Both the position numbers and the translations under genes were made by a program. A stretch of DNA of 64,000 nucleotides, taken from contig JAEZWF010000040.1 of the NCBI GenBank assembly GCA_023420415.1, forward strand, positions 1 through 64,000, read 5' to 3'. Below the pieces are notes generated by a model. The model saw only the letters and a program-made list of their open reading frames with translations, was not told the DNA's origin and ran no database searches. This DNA comes from Actinomycetes bacterium. GTDB lineage: Bacteria; Actinomycetota; Actinomycetes; Actinomycetales; Dermatophilaceae. Shown piece by piece: positions 7,291-15,409 of the stretch (its first letter is position 1; the number at the start of each line of letters is the position of its first letter).

Positions 7291-8100
7291 TCAGCTCTTG
7301 GGCATCTGCAGCGTGCCGACCTCGCTGGCCGGCGGGGCCGCGATCTTCACGCCCTCGCCCCACTTGGACATGGTGATGGCGACCTTCTGGCCGGCCACCT
7401 CGGTCTCCACCAGCGTCGGCAGCGACTCCTTGTCGAGGGTGATCGCGTAGTTCAGCCCGTCGGGCAGGTTCTTCAGCGTCTCGGCGTCCATGCCGGGCAG
7501 GTTGCCCGACTGGGCGGACAGCTGCTCCTTGGTGAGCTTGATGTCGTAGGTCGTCCCCGACGCGTCCGCCTTGGTGACCTTCCCCTTGACGCCCTTCATC
7601 GCAGCGAACTGCTGGGCCGGGTTGGCGACCATCTGGTCCATCTGCTCGAACATCGGCTTGAGCTGTTGGCTCAGCGGGTCCGTGCCGTTCGGGTCGGCCT
7701 TGACCCACTTCTTGCCGCCGGTCATCTGGGCGAACATGTCACCGCCCATGTAGAGCGCCTTGTCGACGAGCACCATGTTCATGGACTGCCCGCCCATGTC
7801 CATCGTCATCGACATCGACGGCGACGCGGCGCCGTAGTCGACGTCGGCCTCCATCTTCCCGGCGCTGCCGAGGCTCATGGTCATGTGACCGGTCTTCTTG
7901 GCCTTGACTGCCTCGGCGCTCTTGGTCATCGCCTCGGAGATGTCCACGGTGTCGCCGACCTTGGCGACCGGCGCCGCGCTCGACGAGCTGGAGCTCGAGG
8001 ACGACGCGGCCTTCGAGCCTGAGTCGCCACCAGAGCTGCCGCAGGCGCTCAGCCCCAGCGCCACCGCCAGGGCGCCGGCGGCAATCGTGGTCTTCTTCAT
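7291..8100 (-). CDS. Secreted lipoprotein of unknown function
   Basis: 269 residues. A lipoprotein signal peptide is clear: KK at the N-terminus, hydrophobic [13 protein letters not shown], then lipobox LSAC with Cys20. A Ser/Ala-rich linker (about 22-50) precedes a soluble domain with Met-rich strands ([19 protein letters not shown]). It resembles the LppX/LprG-type or 'DUF6612-like' beta-rich lipoproteins of Actinobacteria, but I cannot assign a family firmly. It is an insertion between rplA and rplJ, on the same strand, with its own hairpins on both sides. Confidence 0.85.
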   Translation of the reverse strand: MKKTTIAAGALAVALGLSACGSSGGDSGSKAASSSSSSSSSAAPVAKVGDTVDISEAMTKSAEAVKAKKTGHMTMSLGSAGKMEADVDYGAASPSMSMTMDMGGQSMNMVLVDKALYMGGDMFAQMTGGKKWVKADPNGTDPLSQQLKPMFEQMDQMVANPAQQFAAMKGVKGKVTKADASGTTYDIKLTKEQLSAQSGNLPGMDAETLKNLPDGLNYAITLDKESLPTLVETEVAGQKVAITMSKWGEGVKIAAPPASEVGTLQMPKS

Positions 8101-8220
8101 GTCTGGGTTCCCCTCATCGTGGTTCGACCCGTGCATCTGCCCCGGGTCCGCAGCGGAGGGCGCGGCCGTCCGCTGACTGCCGCCACCCTACGCGGCATCC
8201 CTGAACGCGTTCCCACCCCA

Positions 8221-8277
8221 CGCGGCATACCCGGGTATGCCGCGAGCCCGCCACCCACGGGGGTGACGGGCTCGCGG
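8221..8277 (-). terminator. Double hairpin after rplA containing an inverted octamer pair
   Basis: Two overlapping dyads lie just beyond the rplA stop. 8240-8250 pairs with 8267-8277 (CCGCGAGCCCG / CGGGCTCGCGG), a strong terminator-like stem. 8221-8244 is a perfect 24-bp palindrome made of two octamers, CGGCATAC and GTATGCCG, back to back around CCGG. There is no T-tract. They should insulate rplKA from the lipoprotein gene. Confidence 0.75.
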
Positions 8278-8292
8278 TGTGGTCGGCGAGGC

Positions 8293-9018
8293 TCAGGCCT
8301 CGGCGCTGCCACCGTCCTCGGCCAGGAGGTTGCGGGTGCGCGAGGCGTCCAGCGGGACGCCCGGACCCATGGTGGTGCTCATCGTGGCCTTGGTGATGTA
8401 GCGCCCCTTGGAGGCCGACGGCTTGAGCCGCAGCACCTCCTCGAGGGCAGCCGCGTAGTTCTCCACGAGCGCCTTCTCGTCGAAGGACGCCTTGCCGATG
8501 ATGAAGTGGAGGTTCGCGTGCTTGTCGATGCGGAACTCGATCTTGCCGCCCTTGATGTCGGACACGGCCTTGGCGGTGTCCATCGTGACGGTGCCGGTCT
8601 TCGGGTTCGGCATGAGACCACGCGGGCCGAGCACCTTGCCCAGACGACCGACCTTGCCCATCATGTCCGGCGTCGCGACGACGGCGTCGAAGTCGAGCCA
8701 GCCGCCGGCGACCTTCTCGAGCAGGTCGTCGGAACCGACGTAGTCGGCGCCAGCCGCCTTCGCGGCCTCGGCCTTGTCACCGTTGGCGAACACCAGGACC
8801 TTGGCGGTCTTGCCCGTGCCGTGCGGCAGGTTGACCGTGCCGCGGACCATCTGGTCGGCCTTGCGCGGGTCGACACCGAGGCGCATCGCGACCTCGACGG
8901 TCTCGTCGTACTTGGCCTTCGCCGAGTTCTTCGCCAGGCGGACGGCCTCGAGCGGTGCGTAGAGCTTGGCGGCGTCGATCTTCTCCGCGGCCTCGCGGTA
9001 TGCCTTGCTGCGCTTCAT
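8293..9018 (-). CDS. rplA: Ribosomal protein uL1
   Basis: Forms the L1 stalk that handles exiting tRNA; 241 residues, full length. Recognisable blocks are [42 protein letters not shown] and a domain-II region [20 protein letters not shown]. The C-terminus has about 10 extra residues (AEDGGSAEA). It follows rplK by 97 nt in the usual rplK-rplA order. The ATG at 9018 has an AGGAG site upstream. An unusual octamer variant (GTATGCCT on the plus strand) lies in codons 5-7. Confidence 0.99.
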   Translation of the reverse strand: MKRSKAYREAAEKIDAAKLYAPLEAVRLAKNSAKAKYDETVEVAMRLGVDPRKADQMVRGTVNLPHGTGKTAKVLVFANGDKAEAAKAAGADYVGSDDLLEKVAGGWLDFDAVVATPDMMGKVGRLGKVLGPRGLMPNPKTGTVTMDTAKAVSDIKGGKIEFRIDKHANLHFIIGKASFDEKALVENYAAALEEVLRLKPSASKGRYITKATMSTTMGPGVPLDASRTRNLLAEDGGSAEA

Positions 9019-9115
9019 TTCTTCTCCTTGAGTGGATGTGGAGTTGTGGTGCGGGCCAGCGCTGGCCCTCCCACGTCCTCGGTATGCCGCGTGGGCGGCC
9101 TACCGAGCCAGCTCA

Positions 9116-9547
9116 TCAGAGCTGGGTGTCGATGCCCATCGAGCGGGCGGTGCCGGCGATGATCTTCATCGCCTGGTCGACGTCGTTGGCGTTGAGGTCT
9201 TCCATCTTCTGCTCGGCGATGGCGCGGACCTGGTCGGCCGACAGCTTGGCGACCTTGGTCTTGTGCGGCTCGCCGGAGCCCTTCTGCACGCCAGCGGCCT
9301 TCTTGATCAGCTCGGCGGCCGGCGGCGTCTTGGTGATGAAGGTGAAGGAACGGTCCTCGTAGACCGTGATCTCCACCGGGATGACGTTGCCGCGCTGGGA
9401 CTCCGTCGCAGCGTTGTACGCCTTGACGAACTCCATGATGTTGACGCCGTGCTGACCGAGGGCGGGACCCACGGGCGGAGCCGGGGTGGCCGCACCGGCC
9501 TGGATCTGCAGCTTGATGAAGCCGGAGACCTTCTTCTTGGGAGGCAT
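9116..9547 (-). CDS. rplK: Ribosomal protein uL11
   Basis: Part of the GTPase-associated centre, 143 residues. The signature [17 protein letters not shown] (about 20-36) and C-terminal rRNA-binding domain ([34 protein letters not shown]) are intact. The ATG at 9547 follows nusG by 97 nt, and the long in-frame extension to 9859 is only an overlap with nusG. The 16-bp palindrome at 9053-9068 lies between it and rplA. Confidence 0.99.
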   Translation of the reverse strand: MPPKKKVSGFIKLQIQAGAATPAPPVGPALGQHGVNIMEFVKAYNAATESQRGNVIPVEITVYEDRSFTFITKTPPAAELIKKAAGVQKGSGEPHKTKVAKLSADQVRAIAEQKMEDLNANDVDQAMKIIAGTARSMGIDTQL

Positions 9548-9644
9548 TGCTTTGTCCTTCTTGGGTTTTGGGCCGACGCCGTGGGCGATGACCCGGTTGC
9601 AGTCCCGGTGTGCCGTGTGGTCACCCGGGTGGTTGCCGCTCGGC

Positions 9645-10631
9645 TCAGATCTTGGCGACCTGGTTGAACGACAGCTCGACCGGGGTCTCCCGGCCGAAGA
9701 TCGAGACCAGCACCTTGAGCTTCTGGGTGTCGGCGTTGATCTCGGAAATCGTGGCGGGAAGGGTCTCGAACGGCCCCTCCATGACGGTGACGGACTCGCC
9801 GACCTCGAAGTCGACGACCGCGACCTCCTTGGGCTTGCCCGCGCCGCCCGTGCCGGCACCCGCGGCCGCGCCGGTGGTGGCCTCCTCGGCGCCCAGGTCA
9901 GCCGGGGCCAGCATGGTGAAGACCTCGTCCAGGCTGAGCGGCACCGGCTGGTGGGCGTTGCCGACGAAGCCGGTCACGCCGGGCGTGTGGCGCACGGCGC
10001 CCCACGACTCGTCGGTGAGGTCCATCCGGACCAGCACGTATCCGGGCATCCGGACGCGACGGACCAGCTTCTTCTGGCCGTTCTTGATCTCGGTGACCTC
10101 TTCCATCGGCACCTCGGCCTGGAAGATGTAGTCCTCCATGTTGAGGGACGTGGTGCGGTTCTCGAGGTTGGCCTTCACGCGGTTCTCGTAGCCGGCGTAG
10201 GAGTGGACGACGTACCACTCACCGAACTGGCTGGCGAGCATGTCCTTGAAGTCCTGGACCGGGTCGGCCGACGGCTGGTCCCCTGCCGTCTCGGCGTCGG
10301 TGGTCTCCGCGGCCTGGTCGGCGTCGAGGTCGCGCTCGACCTCGGCCTGGGTCTCGATGTCGGCGACACCGTCGACCTGCTCGGCCTGCGCCTCGACCTC
10401 GGCGTCGTCGGCGTGGGCGGCCTCGACCTGGTCGTCGGTCGTGACCGGGGCGTCGTCCGTGGTCTCGGGGGCGACGCGCTCGCCGGCCTCGCCCTCCTCG
10501 AGCTCGGCCGTCTCACCGTCGACCGAGATGGCCTCGGTGGCGGGCTGCTGCTCGAGGTCCGGGTTCACCGTCTCGTCCGTGGACTGGGCGTCCGCGGACT
10601 CGGTGCTCTCGGTGGTCCACTGGTCGGACAC
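9645..10631 (-). CDS. nusG: Transcription termination/antitermination factor NusG with long acidic extension
   Basis: Binds RNA polymerase and modulates pausing and termination; 328 residues against about 180 in Escherichia coli. Residues 1-130 are an acidic, disordered extension (runs of E, D, A, T). The NGN domain follows (about 138-245: [35 protein letters not shown]). An extra Ala/Gly/Thr-rich insert of about 25 residues separates it from the C-terminal KOW domain (about 272-328, [20 protein letters not shown]). GTG start. It forms secE-nusG with the gene upstream. The extension is seen in other Actinobacteria but this one is long. Confidence 0.97.
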   Translation of the reverse strand: MSDQWTTESTESADAQSTDETVNPDLEQQPATEAISVDGETAELEEGEAGERVAPETTDDAPVTTDDQVEAAHADDAEVEAQAEQVDGVADIETQAEVERDLDADQAAETTDAETAGDQPSADPVQDFKDMLASQFGEWYVVHSYAGYENRVKANLENRTTSLNMEDYIFQAEVPMEEVTEIKNGQKKLVRRVRMPGYVLVRMDLTDESWGAVRHTPGVTGFVGNAHQPVPLSLDEVFTMLAPADLGAEEATTGAAAGAGTGGAGKPKEVAVVDFEVGESVTVMEGPFETLPATISEINADTQKLKVLVSIFGRETPVELSFNQVAKI

Positions 10632-10693
10632 GCTGAACCTACTTCCTTCTGGTGATCACCGGGCGTGGCCCGGGCGAGTGCGGCGCGGCGGGG

Positions 10694-10963
10694 TCAGCCG
10701 CCGAAGACCCACAGGACGAGCTTGGTGAAGCCGTAGTCGACGCTGGAGACCAGCGCCATCACGAACGACACGAAGACGATGACGACGATGGTGTACTGGA
10801 TCAGCTCCTGCCGCGTCGGCCGCACGACCTTGCGCAGCTCGTCGAGGATCTGGCTGATGAACAGCGACACCGAGCGGAAGAACCGCGAGATCGGGTTGCC
10901 GCCCTTACCGCTGTTGCGGTTGGTGCGGCCAGAGCCGCGGGTGTCCGCGCTCACGTCCGTCAC
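10694..10963 (-). CDS. secE: Preprotein translocase subunit SecE
   Basis: Small essential clamp of SecY, 89 residues. A basic N-terminal half (RTNRNSGKGG), the amphipathic helix with ELRKVVRPTRQELIQYT (about 40-57), and one C-terminal membrane helix (IVVIVFVSFVMALVSSV) match bacterial SecE. GTG start. It lies between tRNA-Trp and nusG, the standard actinobacterial arrangement. Confidence 0.98.
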   Translation of the reverse strand: MTDVSADTRGSGRTNRNSGKGGNPISRFFRSVSLFISQILDELRKVVRPTRQELIQYTIVVIVFVSFVMALVSSVDYGFTKLVLWVFGG

Positions 10964-11024
10964 GATCGTCTTCTCCCTGGAGGTATGCCGCGTCGCCGGG
11001 TCGACGTCACGGGTCCTGCTTGCG

Positions 11025-11097
11025 CAGGGCAGGAGGGACTCGAACCCCCAACCGCCGGTTTTGGAGACCGGTGCTCTACCAATTGAGCCACTGCCCT
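11025..11097 (-). tRNA. trpT: tRNA-Trp (CCA)
   Basis: The 73-nt sequence folds as a cloverleaf: acceptor AGGGCAG / CTGCCCT, T-arm with GTTCGAGTC, anticodon CCA at 11062-11064 in loop CTCCAAA. The CCA end is not encoded. It directly precedes secE, as in other Actinobacteria. Confidence 0.97.
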
Positions 11098-11254
11098 ACG
11101 GAACTCGCCGGTGGGGCGACGGGTTCCGGGAGGTTGACCCACCAGCGCCGCGAACCCGGTTCAGGGCACGCCGGAAGTCTGGTCGAAGTCAACCGAGGAG
11201 CAAGCATACGTGAGGCCCGGCCCCGGATGCGAACTCGCCCGGGACACCGAGCCG
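11098..11254. other. Intergenic region with no gene seen
   Basis: 157 bp between tRNA-Trp and the reductase stop. It should hold the tRNA-Trp promoter on the minus strand. I find no strong hairpin, repeat or octamer copy here. Confidence 0.5.
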
Positions 11255-12181
11255 TCAGGCCCCGGGCCGGTCGGCTGCCAGTAGATCCATGACCGCCGCC
11301 GACGCGGCCAGCTGGCCCGCCGCGGCCGCCTGAACCACCGACGCCATCGGCATCGGAAGGGCGGCCGTGTGCGCGAGGTCGCCTGCGGCATACACCCCTG
11401 TCCTGCTCGTGCGCCCGAAGGCGTCCACCTCGACGCACCCGGACGGGCGCAGGTCCAGCCCCAGCTGGTCGGCGAACGGCGCCGCCTGCTCGAAGGCTCC
11501 GCGCACCATGAACCCGTCGGCCACGACCACCTCGCCGCTGTCGAGGGTGACGGTCGCGCCCTCACCGGTGGCGCCAAGCCTGGCGACGCGCGCCTCGACG
11601 ACTCGAGCGCCGAGGCTCTTGAACACCTCGATCGCGTCGAGGTCCGGCTCGTACCCGTCGGTGACGACGACGATCTCGCCGGCGATGCGAGCCATCATCG
11701 ACGCAGCGTGAGCCATCGACGGCCCGCCCTGGACGACGACGGTCCGGCCGCTCAGCTCGTGGCCGTGGCAGAACGGGCAGACGAACCCGACGCTCCCCCA
11801 CAGCTCGGCCAGCCCCGGCACATCCGGCAGCACGTCACGGACACCGGTCGCGAGGACGACCGCGCGGCTCGTGAGAGCCGCGCCGTCGCCGGTGGTGACG
11901 GTGAAGGTGCCGTCCTCCTCGCAGACGCGGGTCGCCTCCGCGCGACGGAGCTGCACGGTGTCGTATGCCGCGAGCTCGCCTCGGGCGTCCGCGCGCCACT
12001 CGGCAGGCGGGGTGCCGTCGTGGCCGGACACGTTGTGCATGTGGGCAGCCCGCTCGTTGCGGTAGCTGCCGGAGTCGAGCACCACTGCGGTGCGGTGGAT
12101 GCGCGCGAAGGTCATGGCGGCCTGGAGACCGGCCGGGCCGCCCCCGATGATGACGACGTCTGGGTTCTCGAACTTGTCCAT
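11255..12181 (-). CDS. Thioredoxin-reductase-like FAD/NAD(P)-dependent oxidoreductase
   Basis: 308 residues of the class II pyridine-nucleotide disulfide oxidoreductase family. The N-terminal FAD site VVIIGGGPAGLQAAMTFAR (about 9-27), a redox CPFCHG motif at about 134-139 in place of thioredoxin reductase CATC, a second nucleotide region, and the closing FAD motif GVYAAGDLA (about 270-278) are visible. It probably reduces a disulfide or thiol-related substrate; the partner is unknown. It is divergent from a MerR regulator, and its promoter has the distorted 19-bp spacer of MerR-activated promoters, so it is likely induced by that regulator. Confidence 0.9.
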   Translation of the reverse strand: MDKFENPDVVIIGGGPAGLQAAMTFARIHRTAVVLDSGSYRNERAAHMHNVSGHDGTPPAEWRADARGELAAYDTVQLRRAEATRVCEEDGTFTVTTGDGAALTSRAVVLATGVRDVLPDVPGLAELWGSVGFVCPFCHGHELSGRTVVVQGGPSMAHAASMMARIAGEIVVVTDGYEPDLDAIEVFKSLGARVVEARVARLGATGEGATVTLDSGEVVVADGFMVRGAFEQAAPFADQLGLDLRPSGCVEVDAFGRTSRTGVYAAGDLAHTAALPMPMASVVQAAAAGQLAASAAVMDLLAADRPGA

Positions 12182-12188
12182 GGCACCG

Positions 12189-12219
12189 ATCGTGTGACTT
12201 CATGTTGACATGAAGTCAA
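12189..12219 (-). promoter_or_regulatory. MerR-type promoter of the reductase gene with operator dyad
   Basis: On the minus strand: -35 TTGACT (12219-12214), a spacer of exactly 19 nt, -10-like CACGAT (12194-12189), then 7 nt to the ATG at 12181. The spacer region contains the perfect dyad GACTTCATGT-TG-ACATGAAGTC (12196-12217). A 19-bp spacer carrying the operator is the hallmark of promoters that MerR proteins activate by DNA distortion. The dyad also covers the start codon of the merR gene, so binding should repress that gene. Confidence 0.7.
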
Positions 12220-12611
12220 GTCAGTGGTCGGTCGGTGCGGTGGCAGAGCAGTTCGACCTGCCGACGAACGTGCTGCGGCACTGGGAGTCCGTGGGTTTGC
12301 TCGACCCGGCGCGCGACGCTGCGGGACGGCGACGCTACGGGCGCGACGACGTCGTGCGGGTGGCGGTGATCCAGCGCAGCAAGGACGCCGGCATGTCGCT
12401 CGACCAGATCCGAGCGCTGCTCGACTCGGGCAACGCCGGTCGGCATGAGGTGCTCGAGGCGCACATCGCCGACCTCGGCCGGCGCATGACCGAGATGCTC
12501 ATCTCGCGCGAGATGACCCTGCACGCCCTGCGTTGCGAGGCCCACGACATTGCGACCTGTCCGCGGTTCAAGGCCCAGGTGGCCGACCTGCTGGCCGGTT
12601 TCGACACCTGA
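12210..12611 (+). CDS. MerR family transcriptional regulator
   Basis: 133 residues. The N-terminal winged helix is clear (WSVGAVAEQFDLPTNVLRHWESVGLL, then RRRYGRDDVVRVAVIQRSKDAGMSLDQIRALL), followed by a coiled-coil dimerisation helix (about 75-110). Near the C-terminus two Cys (LRCEAHDIATCPRF) could sense thiol, metal or redox state. Effector unknown. The ATG at 12210 lies inside the operator dyad and has no ribosome site, so the mRNA is probably leaderless or the true start is not obvious. It is divergent from its presumed target, the reductase gene. Confidence 0.92.
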   Translation: MKSSQWSVGAVAEQFDLPTNVLRHWESVGLLDPARDAAGRRRYGRDDVVRVAVIQRSKDAGMSLDQIRALLDSGNAGRHEVLEAHIADLGRRMTEMLISREMTLHALRCEAHDIATCPRFKAQVADLLAGFDT

Positions 12612-12636
12612 GCGCCAAACGTCACGTGCGCCGTCG

Positions 12637-13251
12637 TCAGCCGAGGCGCTGCATCCCGGGGCCGTCGAGGTCGGCTCTGGCGATGTCGCGGCCCGAGGTC
12701 ACGAGCAGCAGCGACAGCGCCGGACCACGCACCTCGGGGCCCTCGCCGATCGCCAGGTCGGAGTCGGTCGCGACGAGCCGCACTCCGGCGACCCGCTGCC
12801 TGCCGCCGCCGACCTTGACCGAGGTCCGTGCCTGGTAGCCGAGGGCCCGCTCCACCGCTTCAGGTGCGTAGTCGTGCCGCAGCCCGAGCGGGCGGCGGAT
12901 GTCCTCGCCGTGAACCACCTCTTCGACGAGTCGGCTGTCCAGCGGGGCGGGCGGCGTGTTCGTGGCGGCCACCACCGCGTCCAGGCGCGCCAAGGTCTCG
13001 GCTGGGGTGGAGCCCTTCTCGGCCGCGACGCCGTTGGCGTTCTGCCGGTCGAAGTCGAAGCGCGCCCGTGCCATGTCGCGCAGGATGCCGAGCCGGGTGA
13101 CCTTGGCGTTGTTGACCAGGTGGGCTACCACGTCGTGGACCGACCACCCGGGGCACAGCGACGGCATCTCCCACTGGTCATCATCAAGGGTGGCGAGGTC
13201 GTCGACGAGTGCCCGGCGTTCGGCATGCACGAGCGTCCACACGTGTTTCAT
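12637..13251 (-). CDS. DinB/maleylpyruvate isomerase-like mycothiol-dependent family protein
   Basis: 204 residues of the TIGR03083 (mycothiol-dependent maleylpyruvate isomerase N-terminal) family. The N-terminal four-helix metal-binding domain is recognised by WTLVHAERRALVDDLATL, then SLCPGWSVHDVVAHLV with the metal-ligand His of VVAHL (about residue 48). A second ligand region is VVHGEDIRRPLG. The C-terminal part is more divergent. The enzyme class probably uses mycothiol, the actinobacterial thiol, in isomerisation or conjugation; reaction unknown. It is divergent from the aminotransferase, with paired palindromes between them. Confidence 0.85.
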   Translation of the reverse strand: MKHVWTLVHAERRALVDDLATLDDDQWEMPSLCPGWSVHDVVAHLVNNAKVTRLGILRDMARARFDFDRQNANGVAAEKGSTPAETLARLDAVVAATNTPPAPLDSRLVEEVVHGEDIRRPLGLRHDYAPEAVERALGYQARTSVKVGGGRQRVAGVRLVATDSDLAIGEGPEVRGPALSLLLVTSGRDIARADLDGPGMQRLG

Positions 13252-13301
13252 GAGGCTCAGCCAACCAGCCGCCGCCGACGCCGCCCGACCGGACCACCCG
13301 C

Positions 13302-13369
13302 GAACTTTGGGCCACAGTTCGCCACTGCCGGGAACCTTCCAAGCGGACGTGAACTTTGGCCCAAAGTTC
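13302..13369. promoter_or_regulatory. Pair of 19-bp palindromes in a divergent promoter region
   Basis: 13351-13369 is GAACTTTGG-C-CCAAAGTTC, a perfect dyad with a single central base. 13302-13320 is the same site with one mismatch (GAACTTTGG-G-CCACAGTTC). Start-to-start distance is 49 bp. Both lie between the divergent DinB-like and aminotransferase genes, so an unknown dimeric regulator probably controls one or both. The regulator is not identifiable here. Confidence 0.65.
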
Positions 13370-13434
13370 GGCCGGGGCACCGTGGTGACCGGCGTGCGGA
13401 CGGCGCGGTCGCGGCATACCGGGCCTCTGGGACG

Positions 13435-14745
13435 ATGGGACCCGTGACCGAGCAGCAGACGCAAGCCCGCACCCCTCTCACCGACCTCTCCCCCGAGGAG
13501 CTGGCCGACTTCGCGCGCGAGCAGCGCCAGGCCTATGACGACCTCGTGGCCAAGGGGCTGAAGCTCGACCTCACGCGCGGCAAGCCGGCCAGCGACCAGC
13601 TCGACCTGTCCAACGGACTGCTCGCGCTGCCCGAGGGGGTCACCGACGCGAGCGGCACGGACACGCGCAACTACGGTGGGCTGCAAGGGATTTCCGAGCT
13701 GCGCGAGATGTTCGCCGAGCTGCTGTGGGTCGAGCCGGAGCAGGTCATCGCGGGCGGCAACTCGAGCCTGACGATGATGAAGGACACCCTGGTCGACCTG
13801 TGGATCTGGGGCGGCGTCGACTCGCCCCGGCCGTGGTCGCAGGAGGAGTCGGTGAAGTTCATCTGCCCGGTGCCGGGGTACGACCGGCACTTCACGCTGC
13901 TCGCGGCGTTCGGCATCGAGATGGTGACCGTGCCGATGAACGACGACGGGCCGGACGCCGCCGCCGTGGCGAAGCTGGTCGCCGACGACCCGAGCATCAA
14001 GGGCATGTGGGTCGTGCCGACCTACGCCAACCCCAGCGGCTCCATCGCCTCGCACGAGGTGTCGGCGGCGCTGGCGTCGATGCCGACCGCGGCGCCGGAC
14101 TTCAAGATCTTCTGGGACAACGCCTACGCGTTCCACCACCTCACCGAGGAGGAGGCCAAGAGCGCGGACATCCTCACGCTCGCCTCGGCCGCCGGACACC
14201 CGCACCGCCCGTTCATCTTCGCCTCGACCTCCAAGATCACGTATGCCGGGGCGGGAGTCGGCTTCCTGGCCGCGTCGACCGAGAACGTGAAGTGGTGGCT
14301 CGGGCACCTCGGCAAGGGCTCGATCGGGCCGGACAAGGTCAACCAGCTGCGGCACGCGCAGTTCTTCGGCTCCGCGCAAGGGGTGCGCGACCACATGACC
14401 GGGCACCGCGACATCATCGCGCCCAAGTTCGCCGAGGTGCAGCGGGTGCTGCGCGAGCGGCTGGATGGCCTCGGGGTCGCGACCTGGACCGACCCGACCG
14501 GTGGCTACTTCGTCAGTCTCGACGTCCTCGACGGCACCGCCGCGCGCGTGGTCGAGCTGGCCAAGGCGGCCGGCATCGCGCTCACCCCGGCGGGGTCCTC
14601 GTTCCCCCACGGCGACGACCCGGACGACCGCAACATCCGGCTCGCCCCGACGTTCCCGCCCCTCGACCAGGTGACCGCAGCGATGGAGGCCGTGGCCACC
14701 TGCGTGCTGGTGGCGGCGACCGAGAAGCTGGGCGCGACCGCCTGA
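13435..14745 (+). CDS. Aspartate aminotransferase, class Ic (MocR-type aminotransferase fold)
   Basis: A PLP-dependent aminotransferase of 436 residues, most like the actinobacterial class Ic aspartate aminotransferase (PF12897). The substrate region TRNYGGLQGISELREMFAE, the cofactor-binding GGNSSLTMM, WVVPTYANPSG (Asn/Pro motif), WDNAYAFH and the PLP-lysine region FIFASTSKITYAGAGVGF (Lys in TSKIT) are visible. The likely role is aspartate-oxoglutarate transamination, feeding nitrogen metabolism. ATG 13435 or the in-frame GTG 13444 may be the start. The gene is followed by a large nested hairpin. Octamer copy inside: ACG TAT GCC GGG. Confidence 0.9.
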   Translation: MGPVTEQQTQARTPLTDLSPEELADFAREQRQAYDDLVAKGLKLDLTRGKPASDQLDLSNGLLALPEGVTDASGTDTRNYGGLQGISELREMFAELLWVEPEQVIAGGNSSLTMMKDTLVDLWIWGGVDSPRPWSQEESVKFICPVPGYDRHFTLLAAFGIEMVTVPMNDDGPDAAAVAKLVADDPSIKGMWVVPTYANPSGSIASHEVSAALASMPTAAPDFKIFWDNAYAFHHLTEEEAKSADILTLASAAGHPHRPFIFASTSKITYAGAGVGFLAASTENVKWWLGHLGKGSIGPDKVNQLRHAQFFGSAQGVRDHMTGHRDIIAPKFAEVQRVLRERLDGLGVATWTDPTGGYFVSLDVLDGTAARVVELAKAAGIALTPAGSSFPHGDDPDDRNIRLAPTFPPLDQVTAAMEAVATCVLVAATEKLGATA

Positions 14746-14784
14746 GGCGAGCGGGCGGCATACCTCGGGTCTGTCCTTGCCCCA

Positions 14785-14857
14785 CGCAAAACGGGGGTTG
14801 CGGACGTGAAACGGGGTGTTCTGACCCCCGTTTCATGCAAGCAACCCCCGTTTTGCG
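14785..14857 (+). terminator. Nested double inverted repeat after the aminotransferase gene
   Basis: The outer arms (14785-14801 and 14841-14857) pair perfectly over 17 bp, CGCAAAACGGGGGTTGC. The inner arms TGAAACGGGG / CCCCGTTTCA pair over 10 bp around a 9-nt loop. The core AAACGGGG thus occurs four times, two in each orientation. It begins 40 nt after the stop and ends about 54 nt before the next start. Terminator is the most likely role; a protein-binding array is possible. Confidence 0.7.
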
Positions 14858-14898
14858 GCAAGGGCGGCGGGCGAGTTGCGGCGCCGCGTGCTGGGGCG

Positions 14899-14904
14899 TT
14901 GGGT
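14899..14904 (+). promoter_or_regulatory. Putative -10 element, leaderless start of the DUF5709 gene
   Basis: TTGGGT followed by GGTGCC and the ATG at 14911, a 6-nt spacing as in the photolyase gene. No ribosome-binding site is seen before the start. Confidence 0.35.
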
Positions 14905-14910
14905 GGTGCC

Positions 14911-15360
14911 ATGAGCGACTTCGACGACATGGCCGACCGGGGCGGCGCCGCCGCCGACCCCGACAGTGACGCGAACCTCGAGCTGACCGACGAGGAGCTC
15001 GGCGGCCTCGACTCCAGCGTCGACCGCGACAGCCAGGACCTCGACGACGTGGCCGTCGACGCCGAGGAGGACCAGGCCGACGACTACCTCGACGACTCCA
15101 GTGAGAGCGACGACCTGCCGTGGACGCCGCCGGAGTCGCAGCCGATCAACGTCGAGATCGCCTATGGCAGCCCGGACGACGACACCGAAGAGACCATCGA
15201 CCAGCGCATCGAGCAGGAGGAGCCCGAGGCGGGCACGGCCTACGGCAAGCCGGAGTCCGGTGTCGACGAGCGGCGCGAGGAGTACGGCCTCGGCGATCCC
15301 GACGACGTCGACCTCGACGAGAGCGCCGAGGAGTCGGCGATGCACGTCACCGACGAGTGA
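14911..15360 (+). CDS. Acidic DUF5709 family protein
   Basis: 149 residues, strongly acidic (Asp and Glu about one third), with no cysteine and no membrane segment, probably disordered over the first 65 residues. The conserved C-terminal part contains PWTPPESQPINVEI, then TIDQRIEQEEPE and GVDERREEYGLGDPDDVDLDESAEESAMHV, typical of DUF5709, a family found in Actinobacteria. Function unknown. It ends 49 nt before the adenosine-deaminase-like gene. Confidence 0.85.
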   Translation: MSDFDDMADRGGAAADPDSDANLELTDEELGGLDSSVDRDSQDLDDVAVDAEEDQADDYLDDSSESDDLPWTPPESQPINVEIAYGSPDDDTEETIDQRIEQEEPEAGTAYGKPESGVDERREEYGLGDPDDVDLDESAEESAMHVTDE

Positions 15361-15373
15361 CCGGCCGGGCGAC

Positions 15374-15402
15374 CTGACCCGCGTGCGGTCGCCTGACAGA
15401 CT
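15374..15402 (+). promoter_or_regulatory. Putative leaderless promoter of the adenosine-deaminase-like gene
   Basis: -35-like CTGACC (15374-15379), 17-nt spacer, -10-like CAGACT (15397-15402), then 7 nt to the ATG at 15410. The -10 to ATG sequence almost equals that before the acetyltransferase gene at 4165. Confidence 0.5.
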
Positions 15403-15409
15403 GCCCCGC

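Noticed and set aside
9053..9068. Operator: 16-bp perfect palindrome GGGCCAGCGCTGGCCC between rplK and rplA
   Set aside because: GC-only short palindromes occur by chance in DNA of this composition and there is no second copy; it may be a weak hairpin but no regulatory claim is supported.
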